A stretch of DNA of 30,199 bases from Planctomycetota bacterium (GCA_026386995.1 JAPLMO010000483.1:1-30199), one strand, 5' to 3'; shown: positions 1 through 8,878, counted from the stretch's first letter. Notes: generated from the sequence alone by a model not told the origin. A program made the numbers and translations.

Positions 1-1
1 G

Positions 2-2203
2 GCCGAGGGCGACCGCGTTCCGGCCGACGCGCGGGTCCTCCACAGCATCAATCTTTCGGTCGACGAGTCGCTGCTGACGGGCGAATCGGCCACCGTCCGC
101 AAACGCGCCGGCGACGCCGCCGAAGCCGTCGCGCGGCCGGGCGGCGACGACCTGCCGTTCGTCTACTCCGCCACACTCATCACCCAGGGCCAGGGCGTGG
201 CCGAGGTCCTGGCCACCGGCATGCGCACCGAGATCGGCAAGATCGGCAAGGCACTCCAGACCCTCGGCACCGAGCAGACGCTCCTCCAGAAGGAGACCGG
301 CCGGCTGGTGCGGAACCTGGCCATCTTTGGCCTCTCGCTCTGCACCCTTGTGGTGCTCCTGTACGGCCTGACGCGCGGCAACACTTGGGCGGCGTGGGGA
401 GACGGCCTCCTGGCGGGCATCGCTCTGGCCATGGCGACGCTGCCGGAAGAGTTCCCCGTCGTGCTGACGATCTTCCTGGCGCTGGGGGCGTGGCGCATCA
501 GCCACAGCCGCGTCCTCACCCGCCGCATACCGGCCATCGAGACCCTCGGCGCCGCCACGGTGCTGTGCGTCGACAAGACCGGCACGCTGACGATGAACCG
601 GATGTCGATCAGCAAACTCCGGGCCGACGGCGAGACGTTCGACACCGAGGACCCGAGCCTCAAGGCCCTGCCCGAGAAATTCCATCAACTCCTGGAGTTC
701 GGCATCCTCGCGAGCAAGCGCGACCCGTTCGACCCGATGGACAAGGCCCTCAAGGAACTCGGCCTGAAGTACCTCGTGCAGACCGAGCATCTGCACGAGA
801 ACTGGTCGCTGGTGCACGAGTACCCGCTGTCGCCGGAACTGCTGGCCCTGTCGCACGTGTGGAAATCTCCCGACGGCACGGACTTCGTGATCGCCGCAAA
901 GGGCGCCCCCGAGGCCGTCGGCGACCTCTGCCACTTCGACCCCGAGCGGACCCGGCAACTGGCGCGCGACGTCGCCGCCATGGCCGACCGCGGCCTCCGC
1001 GTCCTGGGCGTGGCCAAGGGACGATTCCGCCAGGCGTCGCTGCCGGGCGGGCAGCATGATTTTCTTTTCGACTTCGTGGGCCTCGTCGGCATGGCCGACC
1101 CCGTGCGGCCGACGGTCCCCGCCGCCATACAGGAGTGCTACCAGGCGGGCATCCGAGTGGTCATGATCACGGGCGACTATCCGGGGACAGCCCAGAGCAT
1201 CGCGCGGCAGATCGGCCTGGCGTCACCCGACCACATCATCACCGGGCCGGAACTCGACGCCATGAACGACGAGGACCTCAAAGAACGCATCCGCACCACC
1301 AACGTCTTCGCCCGCGTCGTGCCCGAGCAGAAACTGCGGCTCGTCGAGGCCCTGAAGGCCAACCGCGAGATCGTCGCGATGACCGGCGACGGCGTCAACG
1401 ACGCCCCGGCCCTGAAGGCCGCCCACATCGGCGTGGCGATGGGCGGCCGAGGCACGGACGTGGCGCGCGAGGCCTCGGCCCTGGTGCTGCTGGACGACGA
1501 TTTCTCGTCGATTGTGCAGGCGGTGCGGCTGGGGCGGCGGATCTTCGACAACATCAAGAAGGCCATCTCGTACATCTTCGCCATCCACGTGCCGATCGCC
1601 GGCCTCTCGTTCGTCCCCGTGCTGATGAGCGACTGGTCGCTCATCCTGCTGCCCATCCACATCGTGTTCCTGGAACTCATCATCGACCCGTCGTGCTCGG
1701 TGATCTTCGAGGCAGAAGACGCGGAGCCCAACGTCATGCGCCGGCCGCCGCGCAACCCCAAGGAGCGGCTGTACAGTTGGAAATCGATCTCGGTCAGCCT
1801 CCTCCAGGGCGCCAGCGTCCTGGCGATTACCCTGGCGGTCTACGTCATCGCCCGGTACCTCGTCGGCGAAACCGACAACCACGCGCGGGCACTGACGTTC
1901 ACAACGCTGGTCGTGGCGAACATCGGCCTCATCCTGACGAACCGCTCCTGGTCCGAAACGATCGTCGGCACGATGAAACGGCCCAACAAGGCCCTCTGGT
2001 GGGTCCTGGGCGGGGCGGCAGCCTTCCTGGCCGTGGCGCTTTACGTGCCCTGGCTGAGGGACCTCTTCAGGTTCGAGAGCCTGCACGGGACGGACCTGGC
2101 GATCTGCTTCGGCAGCGGCATCTTAAGCATCCTGTGGTTCGAGGTGCTGAAGGCATTCAAGACCCGGCCCCGCGCGACAGCGTCTCGATCTGCCGGCGGA
2201 TAG
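2..2203 (+). CDS. P2-type cation-transporting ATPase, 5' end missing
   Basis: This is an E1-E2 ATPase that pumps a cation across the cytoplasmic membrane at the cost of ATP. The reading frame is open from base 2, so the N-terminus lies outside the window and 733 residues are visible. The actuator motif TGES is at visible residues 26-29. The transmembrane PEEFP motif, the P2-type counterpart of PEGLP, is at 148-152. The phosphorylation motif DKTGTLT starts at 191 and the hinge motif TGDGVNDAP at about 461. A C-terminal block of hydrophobic helices follows. No CxxC or heavy-metal CPC motif is seen, so a Ca2+-type or general monovalent/divalent pump is more likely than a copper or zinc pump. The ion cannot be fixed from sequence alone. 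The 3' end overlaps the opposing gene by 47 bp. Confidence 0.93.
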   Translation, partial: AEGDRVPADARVLHSINLSVDESLLTGESATVRKRAGDAAEAVARPGGDDLPFVYSATLITQGQGVAEVLATGMRTEIGKIGKALQTLGTEQTLLQKETGRLVRNLAIFGLSLCTLVVLLYGLTRGNTWAAWGDGLLAGIALAMATLPEEFPVVLTIFLALGAWRISHSRVLTRRIPAIETLGAATVLCVDKTGTLTMNRMSISKLRADGETFDTEDPSLKALPEKFHQLLEFGILASKRDPFDPMDKALKELGLKYLVQTEHLHENWSLVHEYPLSPELLALSHVWKSPDGTDFVIAAKGAPEAVGDLCHFDPERTRQLARDVAAMADRGLRVLGVAKGRFRQASLPGGQHDFLFDFVGLVGMADPVRPTVPAAIQECYQAGIRVVMITGDYPGTAQSIARQIGLASPDHIITGPELDAMNDEDLKERIRTTNVFARVVPEQKLRLVEALKANREIVAMTGDGVNDAPALKAAHIGVAMGGRGTDVAREASALVLLDDDFSSIVQAVRLGRRIFDNIKKAISYIFAIHVPIAGLSFVPVLMSDWSLILLPIHIVFLELIIDPSCSVIFEAEDAEPNVMRRPPRNPKERLYSWKSISVSLLQGASVLAITLAVYVIARYLVGETDNHARALTFTTLVVANIGLILTNRSWSETIVGTMKRPNKALWWVLGGAAAFLAVALYVPWLRDLFRFESLHGTDLAICFGSGILSILWFEVLKAFKTRPRATASRSAGG

Positions 2204-4337
2204 CCTCGGCGAGTTGGCCGTCCGGATCGCACGCGAGCGCCTTGCGGTAGTTCTCCAGCGCCTCGTCCAGGCGCCCCTTCTTCGCCAACAGGTCGGCCAG
2301 GCTGTTGAGGGTTTCCGCCTCGGGTTGCAGGCGGGCCGCCTCGGCAAAATGCGTGACGGCCTCGTCGGTCCGCCCCAGGGCCGCCAGCGCCCGCGCCAGG
2401 GCGTCGTGTGCGGCTGCGAAGTCCGGCCGCAGGCGAACCGCCTGCTGCAACTGTCCGGCGGCCTCCTCGGGTCTCTGCTGCGCCAGGAGCGCGTCGCCCA
2501 GGGCCATGCGGGCATCGGCGTCCGCCGGCTCCACGCGCACCGCCTCGGCAAAGTACGCCTCGGCCTCAGCTGGCTTACCCCATCGCATGCAGGCGGCACC
2601 GGCGCCGAAGTGGAACTCCGCGCGCTCTGGGAAGCGCGCGAGCACGAGGCGCCACTGCCGAAGGGCGGAATCGAACCGGCCGCGCTCGGCCTCCAGCCAC
2701 GCAAAACTCTCGCGGAGCCGCACATCGTCCGGAGCGGCGGCGAGCGCCGCCTCGCACAGCCGCGCATCATCGTCCATCGCCCCCGGTGCATAGGCCGCCT
2801 GCCTCAGGGCCATAACGTTCTGAAAGGCCGCGGCCTGCCGGAAGTCGTGGTCCAGTTGGTTCGTGAACGGCGGATTATCGGTCATCCGCCACGCCCGGAG
2901 GGCCACACGGTAGCGGGCGTACGCGCCGAAGCCCAGCCGCGCGGCACACGTTTGTTCGTCCGGCACGGCGCCGGCGGGCTGCCGCGGGAGGCGATCGGCC
3001 AGCGCCGCCTCCACCTTCTCCAGCATCAGCCGCGCAAGCCGGTAGTTGCCCTCGAACTTCAGGTGCACGTGCTCGTGGAAGACCTCGTCGCCGGGGACGC
3101 CGAGGCCGGTCTGGTCGGCCTCGGCGAAGGCCCGCTCGGCATCGAGGAACCCGACGCCCTCGATGCGGCCTCCGCCGGCCACCTCGTGGATGATCTCGTT
3201 GATGCGGCTGTCCGCGCGAAACCGCAGCGCATCCAAGTCGCGCGCCCGGACGTAGTGCACTCGCGCATCGGCCGGCCGGCCGGCGGCCGCAAGGCACCGC
3301 GCCATGCGGAAATGCAGGTCGGCGTAGCGGTCGTCGATGGCGGCAGCCGCGCGATACGACGCCAGCGCGTCGACCCACTCCTGCTGGGTCTCCAGGATCG
3401 CGCCCGCCCCGTACTCCGCTTCCCATTGCGCGAGGGCAGCCTCGTCCACGCCGGGACCATGGACCGATGCCAGCGGCGGGCAGTCCCTCAGGTTCACGAC
3501 CACGGTGGAGACGATCGCGCGGGCGCCGGCCCCGCGGCCGATGAGGCAGATGTCCTCGAGGTTGCGGCGGAAATGGCTGTAGACCGCCTCAAGCCGCGGA
3601 TCGGCGGCCGCCACGCGCCCGGCCAGCCACATCTGCATGCCCCTCCACTCGGCCGGCGTCCCGGGCCGCGGCGCGAGCCGCCCCGCCAAATCGCGGAACA
3701 ACCGGCCCAGGCACGTCGACTTGATCCAGAGCCCCGCCCGGATCGTCGGCAGACTGCCGGTGTACGGATCGAGGATCGTCCCCGGGCCGAACGGGCCGAC
3801 CACCTCATTGTTGCCCATGTAGATGATAAAGAGGTCCGGCCGGTGGGCCGCGCAGTCCTTCGCGATCTCCCGGACGACGTGCGAGTTGATCGCCGTCATG
3901 CCGGCGTTGACAACCTGGAATCGCACGGCCGGGTAGCGTTGGCGCAGCATCACTTCCAGGATGCGGCTGAAGGAGCACGACGGGTCGGGCACGCCTTCGG
4001 CGGCGGAACTGCCGAGGACGAAGATGCGGACTTTCCCCGCGGGCTTCTCGGCCTCCAGCAGGCACGGCTCGGGCTGGCGCGAGATCGCCGACGGAAAGAA
4101 CCGCAGGCCGAAGGCGTCGTTGGTCGCGTAGTTGCCGGCGGCGTCGGGCCCGACGAAGAAGTGCGGCGAGTAGCCGTAGCCAACGAGGTGCAGCACGCCC
4201 TCCGCAACGGCCAGCACCAGCGCCGGCGCAAGGACCACCAGCGCCAGCCGGGCCAGCCACAGTCGCCGGCCTGTCAGGCGGCACGGCGGCGTGCCGTCCG
4301 TATGATGTTCAAGGGGCCGACGGTTTGCCTCAGTCAT
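2157..4337 (-). CDS. Membrane-anchored SGNH-hydrolase-like protein with TPR repeats
   Basis: The 726-residue product has one N-terminal transmembrane anchor (about residues 28-50) followed by an SGNH/GDSL-like domain. Block I is GSSAAEG near 109-115, block II is NAGM at 144-147, block III is GNNE at 175-178, and DEVFHEHVH at 417-425 fits the catalytic Asp/His block. Helical TPR-like repeats lie around 305-375 and fill about 540-720, with the usual alternating small residues and A-x-x-Y/F patterns. The likely role is an esterase or O-acyl/sugar-modifying enzyme at the cell surface, with the TPRs as a protein-binding scaffold. The substrate is unknown. The ATG at 4337 was chosen because the membrane anchor follows directly. 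The gene ends inside the 3' end of the convergent ATPase gene. Confidence 0.85.
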   Translation of the reverse strand: MTEANRRPLEHHTDGTPPCRLTGRRLWLARLALVVLAPALVLAVAEGVLHLVGYGYSPHFFVGPDAAGNYATNDAFGLRFFPSAISRQPEPCLLEAEKPAGKVRIFVLGSSAAEGVPDPSCSFSRILEVMLRQRYPAVRFQVVNAGMTAINSHVVREIAKDCAAHRPDLFIIYMGNNEVVGPFGPGTILDPYTGSLPTIRAGLWIKSTCLGRLFRDLAGRLAPRPGTPAEWRGMQMWLAGRVAAADPRLEAVYSHFRRNLEDICLIGRGAGARAIVSTVVVNLRDCPPLASVHGPGVDEAALAQWEAEYGAGAILETQQEWVDALASYRAAAAIDDRYADLHFRMARCLAAAGRPADARVHYVRARDLDALRFRADSRINEIIHEVAGGGRIEGVGFLDAERAFAEADQTGLGVPGDEVFHEHVHLKFEGNYRLARLMLEKVEAALADRLPRQPAGAVPDEQTCAARLGFGAYARYRVALRAWRMTDNPPFTNQLDHDFRQAAAFQNVMALRQAAYAPGAMDDDARLCEAALAAAPDDVRLRESFAWLEAERGRFDSALRQWRLVLARFPERAEFHFGAGAACMRWGKPAEAEAYFAEAVRVEPADADARMALGDALLAQQRPEEAAGQLQQAVRLRPDFAAAHDALARALAALGRTDEAVTHFAEAARLQPEAETLNSLADLLAKKGRLDEALENYRKALACDPDGQLAEAIRRQIETLSRGAGS

Positions 4338-4415
4338 GCTGCACCCCGCGTGCGCCGGAAGGGCGATGTCCTATCTTAAGGCGCCGCTGGGCCGGCAGCA
4401 AGACGGGCGGTTAAC

Positions 4416-4576
4416 TACTGCAGTGCCACCGAATTGTCGCACATTATTGTATCGGGTGCCACGGTTGCGCCGTTCAGCAACCGTGCCGCCGTTCGACGAA
4501 GAGCACGGCTGCAAACAGCGCAGCCGTGGCACCCGGCGTGTTGGATAACGTGCAATCTGAGTGACCAACTACACTA
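4416..4576 (-). mobile_element. MITE-like element, copy C (diverged, reversed)
   Basis: This is a 161-bp non-coding element related to the copies at 24769-24930 and 25939-26100 but in the opposite orientation. The right end (cactacacta) matches the terminal repeat of the other copies exactly, and the left end (tactgcagtg) matches at 8 of 10 positions. The core is a long imperfect palindrome bounded by gggtgccacgg and ccgtggcaccc. The outer arms are reverse-complemented relative to the other copies, yet the central spacer (ccgccgttcgacg) keeps the same orientation. It occupies most of the 315-bp gap between two divergent genes, so it lies in their promoter region. Confidence 0.8.
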
Positions 4577-4578
4577 CC

Positions 4579-4602
4579 GCGGCGGGTCGGGAGACCCGCC
4601 GC
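4579..4602. repeat. GC-rich palindrome (GGCGGGTC family)
   Basis: A 24-bp near-perfect palindrome, gcggcgggtc followed by gggagacccgccgc, starts 2 bp after the MITE-like copy. The same motif occurs twice more at 21678-21765 upstream of the serS-like gene, so it is a dispersed repeat family. It could form a stable hairpin at the 3' side of the DRE-TIM gene. Confidence 0.75.
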
Positions 4603-4652
4603 GCAATCATGGCACTGTTGTTGTCCGGTTCCCCGTTCCCGGTTCCCGGCCG

Positions 4653-6032
4653 TCACAGCGTTTCGGGCTTGCGGGGCACGTCGCCGAAGGCCCGGAGGAC
4701 CTGCTCGTCCATCTCCTCGTCGCTGATGCCGGTCACACGGCCTTCCTCGTATTCCTGGGCGATCCACGCGACGATCTGGGCGACGCGGGGGTCGTCCTTC
4801 GCCAACTCCTGCGAAAACTCGTAACGGTCCTGGACCCACGCCAGCACGCCGGACACGCCGCTCTTGTCGGTCAGGCCGATGCGGGCCGGCCGCTTCAGGA
4901 GGCCCATCGTGTCGAACGGATTATAGATCTCTTCATTCTTCAGCATTCCGTCGGCGTGGATGCCGGCGCGGGTGATGTTGAAGTCGCGGCCCACCAGCGG
5001 ATAGAGCGGCGGAATGTCGTAGCCGATCTCGGCCCGGTAATAATCGGCCATCTCGGTGATGACCGAGTAATCGACCCCCTCCGTCTCGCCCCAGAGCATG
5101 GCGTGCTCGACCACCAGGCCCTCCAGGGGCGGGTTGCCCGTCCGCTCGCCGATCGAAAGCAGCGTCCCGTTGGCCGCGCAACAGCCGTGCAGCCACGCGG
5201 TCGTCGCGTTCACGAGGACCTTGTGGAAATCGTTGTGGCCGTGCCACTCCATCCACTCGGGCGGCACGCCCGCCTGCCGCCGCAGGCAGTAGACGATTTT
5301 TGCGACCGAGCGCGGCAGTTGGGCCCCCACGTACGGCACGCCGTAGCCCAGGGTGTCGCACGCACGGATCTTGACGGGCGTCTCGTACTGCTCGGCCAGT
5401 TTCATCAGTTCCGCCGCAAACGGGATGACGAACCCCTCGAAGTCCGCCCGCGTGATGTCCTCGAAGTGGCAGCGCGGCGTGATGCCCTCGTCCAGCGCCC
5501 CCCGGACGATGTCCAGGTACAGGTCGAGGGCCTGCTTGTGCGTCCGCCGCAACTTAAGGAAAATGTGGTAGTCCGAGCACGACGTCAGGATGCCCGTTTC
5601 CTTCAGGCCCATCTCCTTGACGATCTTGAAGTCGCCCTTGACGGCCCGGATCCAGCCCGTGACCTGCGGAAAGGCGTAGCCGAGTTCGCGGCACTTGTCG
5701 ACCGCCTCGCGGTCCTTCTTGGAATAGAGGAAGAACTCGCTCTGGCGCACGAGGCCCCGCGGGCCGCTCAGCCGGTGCAGGAACTTGAAGAGGTCCACCG
5801 TCTGCCGCACGGTGTACGGCGGCCGGGCCTGCTGGCCGTCGCGGAACGTCGTGTCGGTGATGAAAGTGTCTTCCGGAATGAACGTCGGGACCCTCTCGTG
5901 CGTGAAGGGAATCTTCGGAAACTGGCTGTACGGGAAGATGTCGCGGTAAAGGTTCGGCTCCGTGACGTCCACCAGTTTCGGCGCCTTCAGGTCCGTGTAA
6001 AACGATTGCGTGTTCTTGTCGTAGTAAAGCAC
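4653..6032 (-). CDS. DRE-TIM metallolyase, candidate Re-citrate synthase
   Basis: The enzyme belongs to the isopropylmalate/homocitrate synthase superfamily, which condenses acetyl-CoA with a 2-oxo acid. The 459-residue product has the DRE-TIM start (D60 with FRDGQQ, R64), the metal-binding HGHND at 264-268, GERTGN at 295-300 and a GIHADG loop downstream. It lacks the LeuA C-terminal regulatory domain. The combination of EWHGHNDFHK, GERTGN and GIHADGxxKNEEIYNxFDT resembles the Clostridium kluyveri-type Re-citrate synthase as I remember it, but homocitrate or other synthase activity is not excluded. The GTG start at 6032 was chosen because AGGAAAGGAG sits 7 nt upstream; the open frame continues 17 codons further without a better start. 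The gene appears to be a single transcription unit. Confidence 0.72.
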   Translation of the reverse strand: MLYYDKNTQSFYTDLKAPKLVDVTEPNLYRDIFPYSQFPKIPFTHERVPTFIPEDTFITDTTFRDGQQARPPYTVRQTVDLFKFLHRLSGPRGLVRQSEFFLYSKKDREAVDKCRELGYAFPQVTGWIRAVKGDFKIVKEMGLKETGILTSCSDYHIFLKLRRTHKQALDLYLDIVRGALDEGITPRCHFEDITRADFEGFVIPFAAELMKLAEQYETPVKIRACDTLGYGVPYVGAQLPRSVAKIVYCLRRQAGVPPEWMEWHGHNDFHKVLVNATTAWLHGCCAANGTLLSIGERTGNPPLEGLVVEHAMLWGETEGVDYSVITEMADYYRAEIGYDIPPLYPLVGRDFNITRAGIHADGMLKNEEIYNPFDTMGLLKRPARIGLTDKSGVSGVLAWVQDRYEFSQELAKDDPRVAQIVAWIAQEYEEGRVTGISDEEMDEQVLRAFGDVPRKPETL

Positions 6033-6160
6033 CGGACGACTCCTTTCCTCCGTGCAGCGCACAAAGCCGCCGCGGAGAACCACATTATAGGGATGCGGCT
6101 GCGGGCGTCAATAACGCGGACTCTGCACGCATCGCCGGGTGCGCCAGAAGTTTCTGGCAC

Positions 6161-6250
6161 GGGTGGCATGCCCAGGCCGCCGTTGCCTGGGCATGGTCCA
6201 TGGCCGCGGCGACAGCATGCCCAGCGAACAGCGCGCTGGGCATGCCACCC
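6161..6250. repeat. Nested palindrome (GGGTGGCAT family)
   Basis: Perfect 15-bp outer arms, gggtggcatgcccag (6161-6175) and its complement (6236-6250), enclose two smaller hairpins, such as gcatgcccagg pairing with cctgggcatg. The repeat is the main content of the 347-bp gap between the divergent genes at 4653-6032 and 6380-7348. Nothing else is evident in that gap apart from the two ribosome binding sites. Related structures occur at 10297, 17459, 21267 and 26111. Confidence 0.8.
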
Positions 6251-6379
6251 TGCTTGCGCCGAATGAGCGCCCAAAACTGCGGGGTTACCACGTAACAGGG
6301 GTCGGCCCTTGACCAGCCTGCGGCGGCCGGTAAACTCGTCCCTGGCCAAACGCACTTGGGACCGGCAAAGGAGAAGATC

Positions 6380-7348
6380 ATGACCGCCATGCGTCGCCGT
6401 GAATTCATCGAGCGGACCCTGGCCGCGGGCGTCGCCGCGGCAGCGCTGGGCCAGGACAGGTTGCCCGCCGAAGAGGCCAAACCCAAGTCGCTCGTCGTCA
6501 AGGCCGTCCGCGACGACGCCACCAAAGCCAAGAAGATTAGCGCGGCCGTCGTCCGCGAGATGGTCCACGCCGCCGTCTGCCGCCTCGCAGGCAAGCGGAA
6601 GCCCGAGGAGGCGTGGCCCGTCTACATCAGGAAGGACGACGTCGTCGGCATAAAGGTCTCCAGCAAGTTCGGCGTCGGGGCCGCCACGCACCCCGAGGTC
6701 ACGGCGGCCATCGTCGAGGGCTGCCGCATGGCGGGCGTGCCGGACGACAAGATCATCGTCTGGGACTTCGAGGACAAGCATCTGGAGATCAGCGGCTACA
6801 CGATCAACCGCGGGCCGGGCGTCAAGTACCGCGGCGTCAACGCCGACGGGTGGGAAGACCAGCCGACCGCCATCCACACCTGCCAGGGCCGGCTGGCGAA
6901 GATCCTGACGCGCGAGATCACGGCCCTCATCAACGCCCCGATCCTGAAAAGTCACCCCATTGTCGGCTTTACGAACTGCCTGAAGAACCATTACGGGAGT
7001 TTTCACAATCCGCAGGATGCCCACGGCGGGGGCTGCGACCCGTTCATGGCCCACCTGAATAACCTGCCCGTGATCCGCGAGAAGTCGCGCCTGATGCTGA
7101 GCGACGTGCTCCTGCCCGTGGCCGACCGCGGCCCGCAGCCCGCCCCGCAGTTCGTCTGGGAATATAAGGCCGTCCTTGCCTCAACCGACCCCGTGGCGAT
7201 CGACGCCGTGGCCCTGAAGATCCTCGACGAGCAGCGCATCAAGATCGGCAAGCCCCCGGCCTCCGCCAAGGCGAAGTGCCTCCAGACCGCAGCCCAGATG
7301 GGCCTCGGTGTGGCGGATATGGAAAGAATTGAGTTGGTGACGGTGTAG
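6380..7348 (+). CDS. Tat-exported DUF362 domain protein
   Basis: The 322-residue product begins with a twin-arginine signal (RRREFIERTL followed by an Ala-rich hydrophobic stretch ending near AEEA). The rest matches the DUF362 layout: VGIKVSSK, a central region with INAPILKSHPIVGFTNCLKNHYG, and the C-terminal signature STDPVAIDAVALKILDEQR. DUF362 proteins are often linked to iron-sulfur or redox proteins, but this copy lacks an obvious CxxCxxC ferredoxin cluster and its activity is unknown. The Tat signal suggests that a folded, possibly cofactor-bearing protein is exported. The ATG at 6380 follows AAAGGAGAAG. An in-frame ATG three codons later is also possible. Confidence 0.85.
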   Translation: MTAMRRREFIERTLAAGVAAAALGQDRLPAEEAKPKSLVVKAVRDDATKAKKISAAVVREMVHAAVCRLAGKRKPEEAWPVYIRKDDVVGIKVSSKFGVGAATHPEVTAAIVEGCRMAGVPDDKIIVWDFEDKHLEISGYTINRGPGVKYRGVNADGWEDQPTAIHTCQGRLAKILTREITALINAPILKSHPIVGFTNCLKNHYGSFHNPQDAHGGGCDPFMAHLNNLPVIREKSRLMLSDVLLPVADRGPQPAPQFVWEYKAVLASTDPVAIDAVALKILDEQRIKIGKPPASAKAKCLQTAAQMGLGVADMERIELVTV

Positions 7349-7490
7349 CGGAGAAGGTTCGTGACGCCTCTTAGCCCAACCGCCTCGTGGCCGAGGCCGG
7401 CGGCCCGGCGGGACTGTGAGGCGAGTTTTTGCCTCCGCCCCATCAGGCGCGAGAAGGCGGGGCGGCTCAAAGGCAAGCGATAGGATAAAC

Positions 7491-7515
7491 GAAATAGGTG
7501 GCTGTCCCCTATTTC
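7491..7515. repeat. Short inverted repeat gaaatagg/cctatttc
   Basis: Arms gaaatagg and cctatttc flank tggctgtcc, giving a small hairpin in the 289-bp gap after the DUF362 gene. The rest of that gap is GC-rich with short complementary patches (7430-7465) and shows no credible gene. A possible weak promoter, ttggga-17-tacttg at 7576-7604, precedes the next gene. The element could act as a terminator-like or repeat-derived hairpin. Confidence 0.5.
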
Positions 7516-7637
7516 TCTATTTCTTCTTTGCAGACAAGAGGCGAAAGTGCTTGTAGAATATGGCGGACGGAGTTTTTGGGAAGGACAGGTGTAGTTTGTA
7601 CTTGCCTTAGGGACATTCTCGGTACTGAATCTGAGTT

Positions 7638-8453
7638 ATGAAGTCAACGCGATGGAACATAGTTCTCGCTATAGCACTGCTGCTTGGTAGCGGTTTTTGC
7701 GCGGTTGGACTTTGGCTATTCATTTCGCGCCCGGCGACAGGTGTGATAGCGGATGTGACCTACGGAAGTCTTACGGTGATAGTATGCCTTGTCACGGGGG
7801 CTGCTTGGCTGATGGCGCGGGCGGCGATTCCTTCCGCCAAATGGGATCTGGCTCTAATCTCGGCTTTCCTGATGCTGCAAGCCACAACGTGGCTGCGACT
7901 ATCCAACTATCTTTCGGGCCGAACCAACGCAGCGGCCGCAGACTTGTGCTTCGCGTATTTTTGGTTCGGCGTGCTGGCGGCAGTTCTTCTCTGGGGCGGC
8001 TATGTTGTGCTCGCGGTTTTGGCGCACAACAAGGTGACACACGTGCAGAATGTCGCGCGTGCAGTGGGCATTTGTGTTATGGCAGTGATTATCGTGGCAG
8101 CGATATTTGCGCCAGCACCGGGCGAGCAGGCATTCCATCGGGGCTTTCGGCAATGGCTGGGCGAAAAAGAACTTGATATTCCGTCAATTCGCACGTGGCA
8201 GTCCAGCCTTGGCGTGACTCCAGGCGGGGATGTTCCCCAAGATCTGTGGCCGAGATCTGTAAGGGTTCTTGAGCCGCGGGTTGTCCGGTTTCTTGGGCCT
8301 AAGGCGGGAGTGGACATCCGTTGGGGGGGCGGGTTCTTGGGAATGTGGGGTGTTGTCGTCGGCCCGGACAGGCTGGAGATTCCCGCGGAAGACTGCGGAA
8401 CCTACATTGTCGTGTTTCGGCAGGGAGTCTACATGCACTTCCCCAAAGGGTGA
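7638..8453 (+). CDS. Unknown polytopic membrane protein
   Basis: I do not recognise this 271-residue protein. It has five likely membrane helices (about 8-30, 41-61, 69-85, 101-129 and 140-160) followed by a soluble C-terminal part of about 110 residues with no motif I can name. Its codons are visibly less GC-biased than those of neighbouring genes (many TTT, ATT, GTT and TCT-type codons), which hints at a different origin. The ATG at 7638 has only a poor upstream ribosome binding site. The gene stands alone between repeat-rich gaps, and a 145-bp transposable-element-like insertion starts 27 bp after its stop. It is probably real, because codon use is coherent and the helices are well formed. 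Confidence 0.65.
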   Translation: MKSTRWNIVLAIALLLGSGFCAVGLWLFISRPATGVIADVTYGSLTVIVCLVTGAAWLMARAAIPSAKWDLALISAFLMLQATTWLRLSNYLSGRTNAAAADLCFAYFWFGVLAAVLLWGGYVVLAVLAHNKVTHVQNVARAVGICVMAVIIVAAIFAPAPGEQAFHRGFRQWLGEKELDIPSIRTWQSSLGVTPGGDVPQDLWPRSVRVLEPRVVRFLGPKAGVDIRWGGGFLGMWGVVVGPDRLEIPAEDCGTYIVVFRQGVYMHFPKG

Positions 8454-8480
8454 CGTAATTGTTTTATTGGAGACGCTACC

Positions 8481-8625
8481 GAATGGCATTAGGATAAGCC
8501 GGAGAGGCCCTTTCACAAGCCGCGCGGATCACCCCCCGAACGGCCTTGGCGCTGCTTTGCGGGCCGGTTCCGCCAGTCGCTGTCCGTGGGCAAACGCCCC
8601 GAAAACCCTTATCCTAATGCCATTC
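8481..8625. mobile_element. 145-bp MITE-like element with 18-bp TIRs and 11-bp target duplication
   Basis: The ends are perfect inverted repeats: gaatggcattaggataag at 8481-8498 and its exact complement at 8608-8625. Immediately outside, the 11-mer gagacgctacc occurs as a direct repeat at 8470-8480 and 8626-8636, which is the signature of a transposition target duplication. The interior (about 109 bp) is GC-rich and encodes nothing, so the element would need a transposase in trans. The 11-bp duplication would suit IS4-family enzymes; that assignment is inference. Confidence 0.88.
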
Positions 8626-8878
8626 GAGACGCTACCCCTATTTTTCCCGGCGGCTGTAGTGGGCCAGTGTGCTGGTCAACCGAGATTCGTAATTCGGGTG
8701 ACAATACCGATATTCTCAGTGCCCTTTCCTTCGCGCCAATGAGCACGCAACTCAAGTTTTCCCGTTCTCCAGAGAAGGCCGGCTCTTTTACCCTTGCCGC
8801 GCGCGGCCTGCGAGGGCAAGGTAACAAGGCGCGGCAGGTGCGTCAATGGTTTACCGGCGGCGATGGGGATCAAAGGCA

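Noticed and set aside
2214..4379. A 721-codon plus-strand frame opposite the SGNH/TPR gene
   Set aside because: It is antisense to a protein with clear SGNH and TPR motifs, and its composition (Arg, His, Gly, Pro) is that of a GC-rich antisense frame.
4434..6266. A 610-codon plus-strand frame opposite the DRE-TIM enzyme
   Set aside because: It is antisense to a gene with conserved catalytic motifs; no protein family is recognisable in it.
7380..7470. Possible tRNA-like structure after the DUF362 gene
   Set aside because: GC-rich complementary patches exist, but no cloverleaf with a TΨC or anticodon arm can be drawn.
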